Shown: piece by piece, positions 1 to 12,200 of the stretch | Layout: each line of letters begins with the position of its first letter | Position numbering within the stretch: position 1 is the stretch's first letter | NCBI RefSeq assembly: GCF_000208745.1 | Contig: NC_030857.1 | Coordinates: forward strand, 3,487,700-3,551,699 | Source of the DNA: Theobroma cacao | Taxonomy: Eukaryota; Streptophyta; Magnoliopsida; Malvales; Malvaceae | DNA length: 64,000 nucleotides | Reading direction: 5' to 3' | Notes under the pieces: generated by a model | What the model was told of the DNA's origin: nothing | Database searches by the model: none | The model's input: only the letters and a program-made list of their open reading frames with translations | Position numbers and translations under genes: made by a program

Positions 1-175
1 TCGAAAGCGATTATGGGCTTATGTTTTTGACCCATGAACAGGTCTAAATTACCAGCGGATCAATAACAGCTCAGTAAAGTAGAACATTCGAGAAGAAGGT
101 GCGAGTCCTAGAAATTGGTCAGAAACGGGCCAGGAAAACGCAACTTATTGGGCAAGCAACAACACCACAGCAGCC

Positions 176-182
176 TATATAT
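176..182 (+). promoter_or_regulatory. TATA box of the CHCH gene
   Basis: A TATATAT run lies 124 bases upstream of the ATG at 306, which would give a 5' leader of roughly 95 bases. It is the only good TATA match in the upstream flank (1-305), which otherwise shows nothing recognisable. Confidence 0.4.
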
Positions 183-305
183 GTGCTCCCTTCAAATTTT
201 CGTAACCTCAATCCAGCGTACAATTTTATGCCTGCAAAACCATCTTCCTCTATTAGTGTTTAAGCTCTTCCTATTCAAATTCTTCTAATTACCACCTTCG
301 AAACA

Positions 306-1902
306 ATGCCTCGCCGAAATTCTGCAGGTGAGAACTCGACCCGAATATGACTCGGTCTTAGCCATAGTTTTTTTATTCCCGTTTAGTTTCTCCTCACGAT
401 GTTTTTTTTTTTAAGCGATCCATTAGTTTTGCGTTTTAGGAAAAAAAATTGGAAATTTTTATTGTATTATTATGATTTCTGCTATAATCTCCGTGCATAT
501 ACATTTAAGAGTCCCTATTTTTTATGAATAATCGCTTCTTATTATTCCATCTCTTCGTTTAGGAGTTTTCTCTGACAAATTTATTTGATTAAGTAAGTAT
601 TGTCATGATATAAAAAATAAGAGATAGGTATTTTGTTTGGTTTAGGCTAAGTTCTGCTTTTAGCTTCATATTTTTGTTGTTTTTGTGTTCATTTGGAGGA
701 AGGGGGATTCAAAATGTGCAGGGAGAGCCGTATGCTGGGGTGATTTGTACCCGTTGTTATGCATTAGCGGTTGTGAAATTTTGGTAATATTCTTTAAGAG
801 AATCAATTTTTGCGGACATTGGACGCACATTGCATTTTTCATTTGATTTGTGACTTATTGTTTGCTTCATTCCTCCTTTTTCCAGTAGTTTTAGCACTAT
901 AATTGACACAAACGGTGATGTTAAGCAGAAATTTTAATTTTGCAGGAAGGTCAGCTCCACGCCCTGCTGCCTCTGCGCCATCGCGTAATCCTCCTCCGCA
1001 GCCTGGTAATTTTTATTTTATTGATCTAATATCTTTTCCATATAACGAGGACTGCACTCAATAAGTAACTTCATCCGTAATACTTATTTCTCTCACTAAT
1101 TAATTATTTATTAAGGAAATTCAATAAGAACAGGAGTGAAGAGATGGCATATTAGTAGAGCATTGAATGTTCCATTTTAATTTTCTTAGAATTTGGTATT
1201 TCAGGTGAATTTTTTTGAAATATTGTTTTTATAGTGTTTTTTATGAAGTGATGTTTATTTTACTTTGGTTAAATAAATTGGTTATTGTTTGTTGCAGCTG
1301 CTTCTGCCCCTCCACCAGCACCTGGGCTTAGTGGAAGTGGATCTGTGGCAGGAGGAATTGGTGCTACTATTGCAGATGGTTAGTCAAAAGCTATTTTTTG
1401 TTAGTATTAGTAATTTTTTTATAGGCTATTGACATGCAATGGACTGTTTTTATTTTTCTTCTTTGTCTATGTGTAGGGTTGGCATGGGGTACTGGCATTG
1501 CCATAGCTCACAGGGCTGTTGATTCCATTTTTGGCCCCTGGGTCGTCAAACACGAGACTGTTGCTTCATCAGAACCAGCTGCTGCTGCTCCTGCACCCAA
1601 CATGAACAGTCTTGCAAACTCTGATGCTTGTGACGGTCAATCCAAAGCTCTGAGTGATGTATGAATATTTTCATCCCTTGTGTTTTTCATCTAATAGTCC
1701 TTGGTTTCGAGTGATGATCCTGCATGTGGAGAGCAAAGTTGCTGGTTGTTGTGCATTTTAATTCTGCTCACCAGACTAATGCTTCTTGTTTTGTTTGCAG
1801 TGTCTGAGCAGCTATGGAAGTGATATCAGCAAATGCCAATTCTACATGGATATGCTGCAGGAATGCCGCAGGAGCTCTGGTGCTGCATTGGGTGCTGCTT
1901 GA
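306..1902 (+). CDS. Twin CX9C (CHCH) mitochondrial intermembrane-space protein, CHCHD2/Mix17 type
   Basis: Five exons (306-327, 946-1005, 1298-1378, 1477-1658, 1801-1902) join in frame to 148 residues. The N-terminus is MPRRNS followed by a basic, Pro/Ala-rich stretch, then a glycine-rich hydrophobic segment (about residues 38-75) ending in a W-G-T-G-I-A motif, then an Ala/Pro linker. The C-terminal CHCH fold has C106-x9-C116 and C127-x9-C137, the exact twin CX9C spacing. Proteins of this family are imported by the MIA40 disulfide relay and act in the intermembrane space, with proposed links to respiratory-chain assembly and stress signalling. Arabidopsis has a close pair (At12Cys-1/2). Family assignment is secure from the cysteine spacing plus the glycine-rich helix; the exact role in this plant is inferred. 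The first coding exon is only 22 bases long. The stop falls at 1900-1902. Confidence 0.93.
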
Positions 1903-2975
1903 CGCTGAACATCTCTCTAGTCAACAAGTAGTTTGCATAGGGTGTCCTGTTATTGGTGCACGGCATGAATTTGCTGGTGGAACTTGGCACCATTTATTAG
2001 TAAATGTCTTACAGAACAACCAATTCCGGGAGACTTTCCATCCAAAAAGTTCACATCCTGGCTTATCTCATATTCTGCACTTTTCCTTGATGAAGCTTTA
2101 TACCTTCTGTTTTCTTTTGGGTTTGTGCACTAATCTTACTGCGATGGTTTATGATTTTATGAGTTGTTAGCAAGGTTAGCTGAAACCTTTTTTTGATCAC
2201 TACTCGTAATAACGAGCTTAAGCTAAAAATTGTATTAGTATTATACATGTACACCTTCAAAGGCCTTAGTTTAGTCAGTAATCATTATCATGGAGAATGC
2301 TTCCTTGTTCAACAAGCAAAGTCTCTAATTTAAAGAAAAAAAAATGGCGTATAATATTGGATAAAAGCGTTAATTCAAAGAAATAAGCAAGAACATGCTT
2401 TAATTAAAGTTTGCTGTACAACTTACGTCCTCTTTTTGTTAAGCATTTTTGGACATTTTAATCAGGTTGCGGTAACTAATTATCCAATTTTTATTTCCTT
2501 CTTTAAAAAGTTAAATACTGATTTATCTTCCCGTATTCGAAAGGAGGAGAGTACATCTTCTTACGGTGCACTTTCCCTTTCCTTAAGAAACGACCATAAA
2601 AATTAAAAATTACCACAGTGTTCGTCTTTGCGAGCAAACATGCTTTGGACAATGCTTCAACTAAAGTATTTGATATATCTGAATATCTGTCTGATACCAT
2701 GCGACTCAAATGAGATCGCTTGAACTCAGCATCGCCGCAGCTAATTCGATTGACGATTGGTCTTCACTTCGGCGGGTAATACTTTTCCACTAAACCCGAT
2801 ACTATATTTTAATTTGGTTTGACCATAATCGACTACCAGTTTTCCCCAACTCTGTTCTCTCGTTAACCGAAAAACCCACTCCAAAAAATGTCAGTAAAAG
2901 GAAATTTCTTAGACTCTTCCCCTTCAAAATGCTGAAAAGGAGCGAAAGAGAACATCCAGAACAGAAGTTGAACAA
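1903..2975. other. Intergenic: 3' flank of CHCH gene and 5' flank of HVA22-fusion gene
   Basis: No coding region could be supported. The first 350 bases are the probable 3' UTR of the CHCH gene. A TATATTTT match at 2803-2810 lies 166 bases upstream of the next ATG and may be its TATA box. Nothing else is seen. Confidence 0.5.
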
Positions 2976-5067
2976 ATGGGTATTTGCAAAGTTTTTCTCG
3001 AGCTCTTAGCAAGTATCTTAACTGTGCTCTGTTGGTACGCAATTATTTTTTTCTTCTCTTTTTCTCTGTTTTCTCTTTATCAATTTTTTATTGTCTTTAA
3101 ACTTTCTGTAATGCGATAAGATGCTAGATTTGATTACTTTTCTAATTTAAGCTTTCTTCAAAGCTTATTAAGTATTTGCCTCAGATTCTCTAACCGAGGC
3201 TTTATTAAATTTGTATCGATCTGCAGGCCTTCATACGCTTTAATTTATCCCTTGTGAGTAGCTATCGTCTTGATTTTTCTCATTACATCTTGATATCCTG
3301 AATGCGGGTTTGATTTCTATATCGAGTGGGATTTAGCGTCTGTGCAGATGATTTTTCTTCTTTTTTTTTTCCTGTTTAAATCGCAGATATGTTTCAATTC
3401 GGACGGTAGAGAATAATTCCTCCTTCAAAAATCAGCAATGTCTGACATACTGGGTTCTCTTTGCTTTGATAACAATGGTGGAGCTGACGCTTGGGAAGTT
3501 TTTGAATTGGTAATTTGGGCTTTTAGAGTTGCGATTGATAGTTTACATTGTTTAATCATGTTTTGGCTTGTTTTTTTAGTTCAACTTGGAAATTTATTAG
3601 CTTATTATATAATTTGATGGAACAAGTAATAGTTGAAACCTGCCACTAGCGTCTATGTTTGCATATGTTGGTCTTCGTGTTTGCTAGAATTTTCTCAGTG
3701 AATTTTGTGCTTGGGTTTTGTTTTTATCATGGCAGGTTTCCCTTTTGGCCCTGTGCAAAGGGTGTTGCCACCATATTGCTGGTCACACCTTACTTTGGTG
3801 GTGCTTCTTATGTCTTCAAGCATTTAATCAGACCTTATTTTAGTGAGAAAATATGGAACATCCTGTTCTTCCCGAAGAAGAAGGACATTGTATCCGAAGC
3901 ACAGAATGGCATCCTTGATGATGCTGATACAAACAGACTCAAGAATGGGCCAAAATTGGAGGAACTAATTATCAATGGCGAGGTAGGTTTATACATTGAT
4001 GATTTTAGGATAGATCATAAGCTCAACAAATCACAACACTGGGCATCTGCGAAGGGAAGTTCTATGAAAAAATGTGCTAATAAATTACTGAATTGGGAAA
4101 AGGATGCAAAGGAGTCTTTCCCAGTCCTTATCAACTTCCTTCTTTAATTCATAGGAGTTTCATAGTTTGTTTGTCAGTGACTTTTGCTTGATTTTGATTA
4201 AATCAGGTTGTCATGAGTTCATATGGAATTCCATTTACTTTCTGTGTTTCTCTATGCCAGGGAAATTTTGATCGCAGTTCTGACAATAAAGAGGTGAATT
4301 CTACTTGGTTAACCCATCCAAAGAGAGTTCAAAAGGAATGGAGCTGTGTACTTTGTCTGGTAAGTGCTTCAAGTGAAAAATGTTTAAAGAAACACCTTCA
4401 AGGGAAGAAACACAAAACCAAGGAAGATGAGCTCAGAGCAGATGCACTGGCATTGAGGGCCACTTGTAAGTTATCTTCAGTGCCAAAGAAAGCTGGGAGG
4501 GTTGTTTTACTCAGAAACCTGAACTTTGAAAGCCTTCTAAATCCTGTCACCAGCTCAATTACATGGTGTAGATGGAAGAAGCCAGAGATAGGATGCATAA
4601 AATTAAACACAGATGGATCCGTAGTTCCAGAAAATGCAGGTTTTGGTGGTTTGCTTCGCGATTATAAGGGTGATCCATTATGTGCTTTTGTCTCTAAAGC
4701 TCCTCAAGATGATATTTTCTTGGTTGAACTATGGGCAATTTGGAGGGGTCTTGTTCTTGCTTCAGGTTTAGGTATTAAAGTAATATGGGTTGAATCTGAT
4801 TCAATGAGCGTTGTGAGAACCATTAATCGAGAGCAGTTTCATGGTGCAAAGTGTAGTCGCTGTTTGAAGCAAATCTGGAAGCTTCTAACTATGTTTGACA
4901 ATTATAGGGTTACTCATTCATGGCGGGAAACTAATAAAGCAGCTGATCATCTTTCAAGGATGGTTCTCAGGGAAAGTGATGCGGTCTTGTGGCCTGTTGA
5001 CTTTCCTGATAGCCTTAACAACATTATCCAGGATGATGCAAGGGGCAAGATTTACTTTAGACGTTAA
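2976..5067 (+). CDS. HVA22/TB2-DP1 membrane protein fused to a U1-type C2H2 zinc finger and an RNase H domain
   Basis: Five exons (2976-3034, 3227-3253, 3387-3509, 3736-3982, 4261-5067) join in frame to 420 residues. Residues about 5-115 form an HVA22/TB2-DP1 domain: hydrophobic hairpins including a W-P-x-Y-A motif, a Y-W-V-L-F segment and an F-W-P-C-A-K motif, the ER-membrane-shaping fold of the Yop1/REEP family. Residues 179-212 hold a zinc finger (C181, C184, H197, H203; CX2CX12HX5H) with the basic Q-G-K-K-H tail typical of the U1/zf-met type that binds RNA. Residues about 262-395 are an RNase H (RVT_3) domain with four acidic residues in the expected places: D270 (N-T-D-G-S), E308, D332 (E-S-D-S) and D381 (A-D-H). 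Finger and RNase H share one uninterrupted exon, so the fusion is not a gene-model artefact between them; the join to HVA22 depends on the intron at 3983-4260. HVA22 with a finger is known in plants; the added RNase H is unusual. A 27-base micro-exon is present. Confidence 0.85.
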
Positions 5068-6283
5068 CATCTGATATTGACTTTATAACCAAAAGAAGGG
5101 AAAAAATATGAAGATGATTGAGGCCGTTCAGCATTTGTGTAGGGTAGTAATTAGAACACGTGGTGTTGTATAAGATTTCTTAGATGGTTCGGGCATGCAT
5201 TTGGAATATAGGATTTAAACTCTGGTGAGTTTTTAAACTCCAGGAAGACCTTTACCTTGTGAGATGACTGACTGCGTAGGTGCCTGTGGCAACTCGTGAT
5301 CAGGAACTATGAAAACTTGCACATTTCAACCAGAGGCAGTAAGGCACCCATTTGAAGTCTGAAGTTCTTACTATCATGGAAATCACAGTCGGGCCCGAGT
5401 TCCTGGTCTTGTACGTTTCGTTAATTTGTCTTGTACATTCTCCTTGACCAATATGAACCCTTTCATATGTATATTGGTGGCTTCATGACATAATAACATA
5501 CTTCTTTAGAAAAGTAAGCATTCTTTTGTTAAGGAAAGGTAGGTTTTTATTTATAAATTTAACATTCACATTATATATTCGTGACATTTAATCTCATTCA
5601 ATTATGTAACATATTCGTTGTATTGTCTTACTGATTCAATTGTCCAATCTCTTTTACTCATAAAAGAGAGAGATTGTATCTTGATTTGGATCTATTTCGA
5701 TTTTAATATTTTTCATAAAAGATTTCATGTTAATGAAAAATTGGATTGGTTTTGATATTATTTATCACGAGTTTACAGTTTTTCAGTTCACGTATTCAAT
5801 CTAAAAAATATATATGTTAAGTGAAAGTAAGTTTTTATTTATAAATTTAAAATTTATTTATTTTTTATTAATATGAAATCCGTTACATTTGTATAAAATA
5901 TTTTTTAAAAGATTTTGGTTTGAGTTTGAGTTTTGCTTTCTTGGGCTGGATCAAGTTGGAAGCAAGAGTTTAACCAAGAAAAATGGATATAGGATAGTCA
6001 TTGTGGACCACCCATCGATCGGAGAATATGTCAGGAGCCAGCCCACAATATGACCCACCGGGAGCCTCAAGGCCTCAAGTGAAAGGGTAACGGTCTATAA
6101 AGTTAAAATTCAAATGCCGTTTAGCAAATTTAAATTTCGAAGCAATTAAGGCAATGATATCTCTTACAACTTATAGTAGTCAGCACAAGTCAAAAGCAGA
6201 GAAAAAGAAACAAAGCAAGATTCAAAAAACAGCTCCTCTGCGACACTTCGAGTTCCCTCTCCTTTTTCGCTCCGGTCTTCGTC
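5068..6283. other. Intergenic between fusion gene and kinesin, with a short direct repeat
   Basis: The first 450 bases are probably 3' UTR. Further on is a direct repeat of about 40 bases: copy one near 5528-5568 and copy two near 5815-5856, both built on a core 'gtttttatttataaattta'. The last 200 bases are the kinesin promoter and leader. No coding region could be supported. Confidence 0.45.
6089..6101 (+). promoter_or_regulatory. AACGG (MSA-like) core directly beside the TATA box of the kinesin gene
   Basis: An AACGG core (6089-6093) is preceded by T and followed by TC, partly matching the M-phase-specific activator consensus YCYAACGGYY. A TATAAA (6096-6101) follows three bases later, 183 bases upstream of the ATG. 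MSA elements are bound by three-repeat MYB factors and drive G2/M expression of many plant kinesins, so the placement is plausible, but a five-base core is weak evidence alone. Confidence 0.35.
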
Positions 6284-9200
6284 ATGGCGGAATCTCAATT
6301 CCCTAACTCTTATCTCGAACACTCCAAATTCCTAGGCCCAAATTCTTGGCCTTGCAGTTTCTCAAACTACGAAGAAAATCCCAAAAGTAACATGAATACT
6401 GAATACGAAAATGTACACGAAGATGAATTCGATTCGGCACTGTGCCTTTCGGGTTCAAGATTGATTAAATCTGGTTACATAAGCTCCCAAAACACAGGTT
6501 ATTTTCTTTTTCTAATTTACATTCATTCTCCTTTTCGTCAATTCTTGTTTCTTTATGTACCTTAGTCCGAGTTTAATGTTCATTTATGTCTTCTGATTCT
6601 GTTTGGCTGCAATGAAGAAAATGTTAGTTCATAAGCGAAACCAAAATCTCTAGATCTTTAGAATTTTTTTTAATATCAATTTGCTAAAATTGTCAGTTAA
6701 TTGCTGTAAAAAAGGAAGAAGATAAAACTTCAAAATTCTTTTTGTTTTGTTCTCGTTTTTATTTTTAAATTACTATTTAGTGAGGATTTTTGCATGTGGA
6801 TAACGGTTGAATTCAAAAAAGATTTATAATTAATTTAAATGTAGAATTCACTGTTTTGTTTTGATCCAGACAATGCTGTAATGTTTTTAAATGCTGGAGG
6901 TGGGACTGTAAAGAAAGAAGGAACGTGCACAATCGATGTTTGTGGTGATAGCTTTTTCGAAGGAGGGGATGTCTTGAGAACCGGTGAAAGCATAAATGAT
7001 GGCGGTGACATGCCATCGATTTATCAATCAGCACGTTTTGGAAACTTCACTTATCGCTTCAACGATTTTTCCCCGGGTGACTATTTGGTTGATCTTCATT
7101 TCGCAGAAATAGTAAACACCAACGGTCCTAAAGGAATGAGAGTTTTTGATGTTTTCATTCAAGGAGACAAGGCAAGTGAATTTGAATAAACTTTGATGCA
7201 TAAAGTTGTTTGGTTCATTGATTTTGATGAAGTGCTGTTTTTTTGTGCCAAAAATGTCAGGTATTGTCTGAACTTGATATATACTCTATTGTTGGAGCAA
7301 ACAAGCCGTTACAAGTGGTGGATATTAGAGTTTCAGTGGGAGAGGACAGGGTGATCGTTATAAAGTTTGAAAGAGTTTGTGGAAGCCCAATAGTTAATGG
7401 GATTTGCATAAAACGGGCAACAGAATTACCTGGTATCTTCCTTCCTTCTTGTTAGTTTGCTATATTTATGAATATTTCCCAGAGAGTCTTCCTGGTTGGC
7501 TTATTTTGTTATCTTCTGAAGTAGATAAAGCATCTCAAGTGAAATGCGATAATTTAGTATGCAACAATTGCGCTGCTGAAATGGAAATTTCATCACCTCA
7601 GGTTACACTAACACCTTTAGATTGAGACCTTGAAGTGTAAAAGATTTTCTCATAATCATTTATTTTATATTCATGTGGTTTGCAGAAGAAACATATGAGG
7701 ATGAAATTTACAGCAAAGTATGAAAAGAAGATACAAGAGCTGAAGAATCTGTGCCAGCTGAAGACAGATGAATGCTATGAGGCTTGGATGTCATTAACAG
7801 CTACAAATGAGCAACTAGAGAAGGTCAGGATGCAACTTGACAACAAGTTCTTCCAAAATACGTATTTAGGTAAGGAGAGGTTTAGCTGAATGTCTTGACG
7901 TGGAAGGACAATTGAGGGACTGGAGATTGCTAATGGGATTAAAAAAGAACCTATGAAAATGTAAGAGCCATTCTTTTTGCTAGAAAACTGAAACTCTTCT
8001 AACCATGCCTAATGTTGATACAGATCAAACCTTGGAAAGACAAACTGCAAAACTGAAGGATGTTTCTACTAAATATAAATGTGATAAGAGATTTTGGATT
8101 GCTTCAATCAACGAGTTGGAGAGAAAAATAAAGGTAAACTATATTTTTTTGGTCCACAAATTGTATAAATCTTCTTGACATCTGCTCAAACATCAAAGGG
8201 GCTTTGCCATATCCACTGATCCATTGCAGACCATGAAGGAAGAGCATTCTCATCTCTCTAATAAGGCTCATGAGTGTGCTGATTCAATTCCACAATTAAA
8301 CAAGATGATATTTGCAGTTCAAGCATTGGGTGAGTATGCATTATGAAGCAACTAATTTTTTTGTAAAAACCTCTATACGTAATAATTATCTGAACTGCAG
8401 TTGCACAGTGTGAAGATTTAAAATTGAAGTTCAATGAAGAGCAGGCAGTGAGGAGAAAGCTGCATAACCAGCTAGAGGAAGCAAAAGGCATGTTTTGATG
8501 TTTAAAACTTTTACATTCTACATTTCATATTTGAATTGTAGAGTGAACTGACCCAAGCTTGCTTTTATAATTATAATTTTCAGGAAACATTAGAGTGTTC
8601 TGTAGGTGCCGTCCATTAAGTAAGGGGGAGGCGTCAGCTGGGTATGCAACAGTTGTAGATTTTACTGCAGCTAAGGATGGAGATATAGGGATACTTACAG
8701 GCAGCTCCGCGAGGAAAAATTTCAAATTTGATCGAGTTTATACACCTAAGGATGATCAAGGTGTGGACCTCTAAATAGGCTCTTTAAATAACAAAACCAA
8801 AGAATTAAAGGCACTAACCTTTTCTGTCAAGCATACCTCACCCAAATTCACAGTATATTTAATAACATAAAGAACAGTGAATACTATAAATAGATTTTCT
8901 TTAGCTTAATTTCGTTTTAGTATTTTAGGAAATATATCCCAACAGATCAGATTATTTTTCCTCCTTTGGCTATCTCTCCAGCTGAAATGTCATTTATTGC
9001 TTTTTATTACCTGTTGGGAAATCTGTAAATTGCATACTTCAGTATCATTGATTTTCTGACTGTGTAGGTTTGTAGCAAAATAAAAAAAAAAAAAAACTTA
9101 ATCAAATTAATTTGTTAATCCCGTTAGTTTGACTGGGTTTTTGTCAAAGGCTGAAGGATCTTTGAAGATGCAATAACTCTTGGAATTGATTTCAGCTGAG

Positions 9201-12200
9201 AACAAGGAAAAACGAAAATGTATTTTAACTCAAATTATTTTCTGCTGGTACAGTTGATGTGTTTGCAGATGCTTCCCCTATGGTAACGTCAGTGTTAGAT
9301 GGCTACAATGTTTGTATATTTGCATATGGGCAGACAGGGACAGGGAAGACTTTTACCATGGAAGGTACAGAGCAAAATCGAGGAGTGAACTATAGGACAT
9401 TAGAGCAGTTGTTTGAAATTGTTGACGAGCGGAAAGAAACTTATACATACGGTATATTTGTTAGTGTGCTTGAAGTCTACAATGAGCAAATTAGAGACTT
9501 GCTTGCAACTGCACCAACATCGAAAAAGTAAATTCAAAATCTTATTCATACAATGCAATTAGTTTCAGCTCGGTGTATTTTTGTCCTAAGTGTAAGCATT
9601 ACTATTGATTGGATCTGCTCTATGTTTTAGGCTGGAGATAAGGCAGGCTTCAGAGGGGTTCCATCATGTGCCTGGGATAGTGGAAGCCAAAGTTGAAAAT
9701 ATTAAGGAGGTTTGGAATGTACTGCAGGCTGGAAACGGTGCAAGAGCTGTAGGGTCAAACAATGTGAATGAGCATAGTAGCCGATCTCATTGGTTAGTAT
9801 CGCCAAGAACCTTTTTGTTATGATTAGCTCTGGTTTTTGCTCAAGGGAGAAAGCAAATTAGTGGTCTTTGCTATAGTATGCTATGGTCTCTGTTATAACC
9901 ATTTTCATATTTGCTTTAATTACAAATGTTGTTCCTGTTCTCTCAATCTGTATAAAATGATAAAAGGAAAGACTTTGAATGTTATAGAAGACAATGTTGG
10001 CTTCATATGTCTATTGTTTTTGCAGCATGCTCTGCATATTGGTAAGAGCAAAGAATTTGATCAGTGGTGAATGCACCAAGAGCAAGCTATGGCTTGTGGA
10101 TTTGGCCGGTAGTGAAAGGCTAGCAAAAACTGATGTGCAAGGAGAACGGCTCAAGGAAGCCCAAAACATCAACAGATCACTTTCCGCTTTAGGAGATGTG
10201 ATTTCTGCTTTGGCAACCAAAAGCATCCACATCCCATATAGGTTTGCCATTCATCTCATTGTATTCCAGATGTCTATTGCTGTTTTCGAGTATTCAGATA
10301 TTTATCTAGTGGGTTTTGCAGGAATTCCAAGCTCACACATCTACTCCAAGATTCCTTAGGTAGGCAGTCATATGTTGATGGGTCTTATTTGAATATCCTA
10401 TTAGTCAACTGTGAAAATGTTCAAGTTTAGACTCCTCAAAAAATCAAGGTTATTTGCTCTTGTATGTATGAGCACATTTACAACAGTGCTCAGAGTTCAC
10501 AAGTGAATGCTTTTATATGGAATATGGCGCACTTACAATGATGAAAAGTTATTAATTTTGTTATCATATGAAGGGAACAAAAGCATTAAATATCTTCCAT
10601 TTTTAAAATCCTGTATTCATCTGCTGTAGGGGGTGACTCTAAAACCTTGATGTTTGTACAAATCAGCCCTTCAGAGCAGGACTTAGGTGAGACCCTAAGT
10701 TCTTTAAATTTTGCAAGTCGGGTTCGAGGGGTTGAGTTGGGTCCGGTAAAGAAGCAGGTTGACACTGCTGAGCTTCAAAAGTTGAAACAAATGGTAAGCT
10801 CATTGATGGTATATTTAAATTACAGATTCAAACACAAAACAAGCATGTTGAAGTGGATTTCTCTCTATACTTGAACCTGAATGTGTGGTGTACCTTTTTT
10901 CCCTGATATTCCTCATGAACTATTGAAGCTTGATAAAGCAAAGCAAGAATTGAGATTAAAAGACGAAGCTCTAAGAAAGTCAGAAGAGAACTATCACAAC
11001 TTAGAGGGTAAAGCCAAAGGTAGGGATCAGCTTTGCAAAATCCAAGAAGAAAAGCTCAATGAGCTTGAGGACCAACTTGCATCCAAGACAGAGTTATGTA
11101 GACAACTAGAGAGGCAGTTGTTGCAACTTTCAGAAAGAATGATGGAGAAGGAAGAAATTTGCTCCAATTTTCAGCTGAAGGTTGATGTCAATTGAATAAT
11201 CTAGGTTTTGTATCCTTTTAGTTTTTTTGTTCTAAGTAACCATATGCAACATTTGACTTGTATTTCCACCACAGGTTGAGGTGGCTGAGAACAAACTGAA
11301 AGAGCGTGAGCAGACAGTGTCCTTGACTCTACAGCGCAAGGTTTTCTGCTTTCGATGAAACTGTGACATTTTAACTTTATTGAGAAATTGTTAAATTTGA
11401 TATATACTTAAGCATATGGCCACCTTGGCAAGAATATTAATTTATCAGTGTCACCAAGGGATGATGCATTGGGGAAAATAAAAAAGAGTGTCCAAAAGAT
11501 TGCTATACATATAAAGTTAAGAGGCTCAAAGTTGCATTTTTAAATGGATTGTTTGTATTACTCTTCACAGGTCAAGGAGCTTGAGGGCATATTGAAAGAG
11601 AGAACACGGGAGTTTGAGCTTCATTCAGGGATGCTACAGCAAAAGGTGATTGTAACCAATGAAAATTTTGACTTACCAGCATCATTTTCTTTTATACATT
11701 GTTTTTTTCTTCAACAATTATTGGTAATTGTTGTTACTGATCCCATTAGATAGATACATGCCATCAACCCCACTCTATACCATACCATTGTGCCAACTTC
11801 TGACTCTTTCCTCATAAAATTTTGTAATGGTCAGTCTGATCTGAAAGGAAAATGGTAAAACACATACAGCGAAGAGTGGTTGGTGGAAACCAATTTGGTA
11901 ATTCATTGATAAAGCAAATAGCCATAAAACCATTTTTTTTTTCTTTTATTGGCATTCCTGAAAGAATACTCTCTGGCACTGGACATGATATAAAAAATAG
12001 AAATCATTTATCTCTTTCTGTTGATGCAGGTTAAAGAACTTGAAAACAAGCTGAAAATGGAGGGAGAAAGTGGAGGATCTCTATTGCATCAACAAAAGGT
12101 TCTTCCTGTCTTTGATGTTACAAGGAATTGAAGTTTAGGACGCTACGGTGAAATACTGATCCCTTTCTGCGTAATTACAGGTTAATGAACTCGAACAAAA

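Noticed and set aside
1814..2170. 118-codon plus-strand frame overlapping the last CHCH exon
   Set aside because: It is in a different frame from the CX9C exon 1801-1902, which has clear family motifs, and it runs into the 3' UTR.
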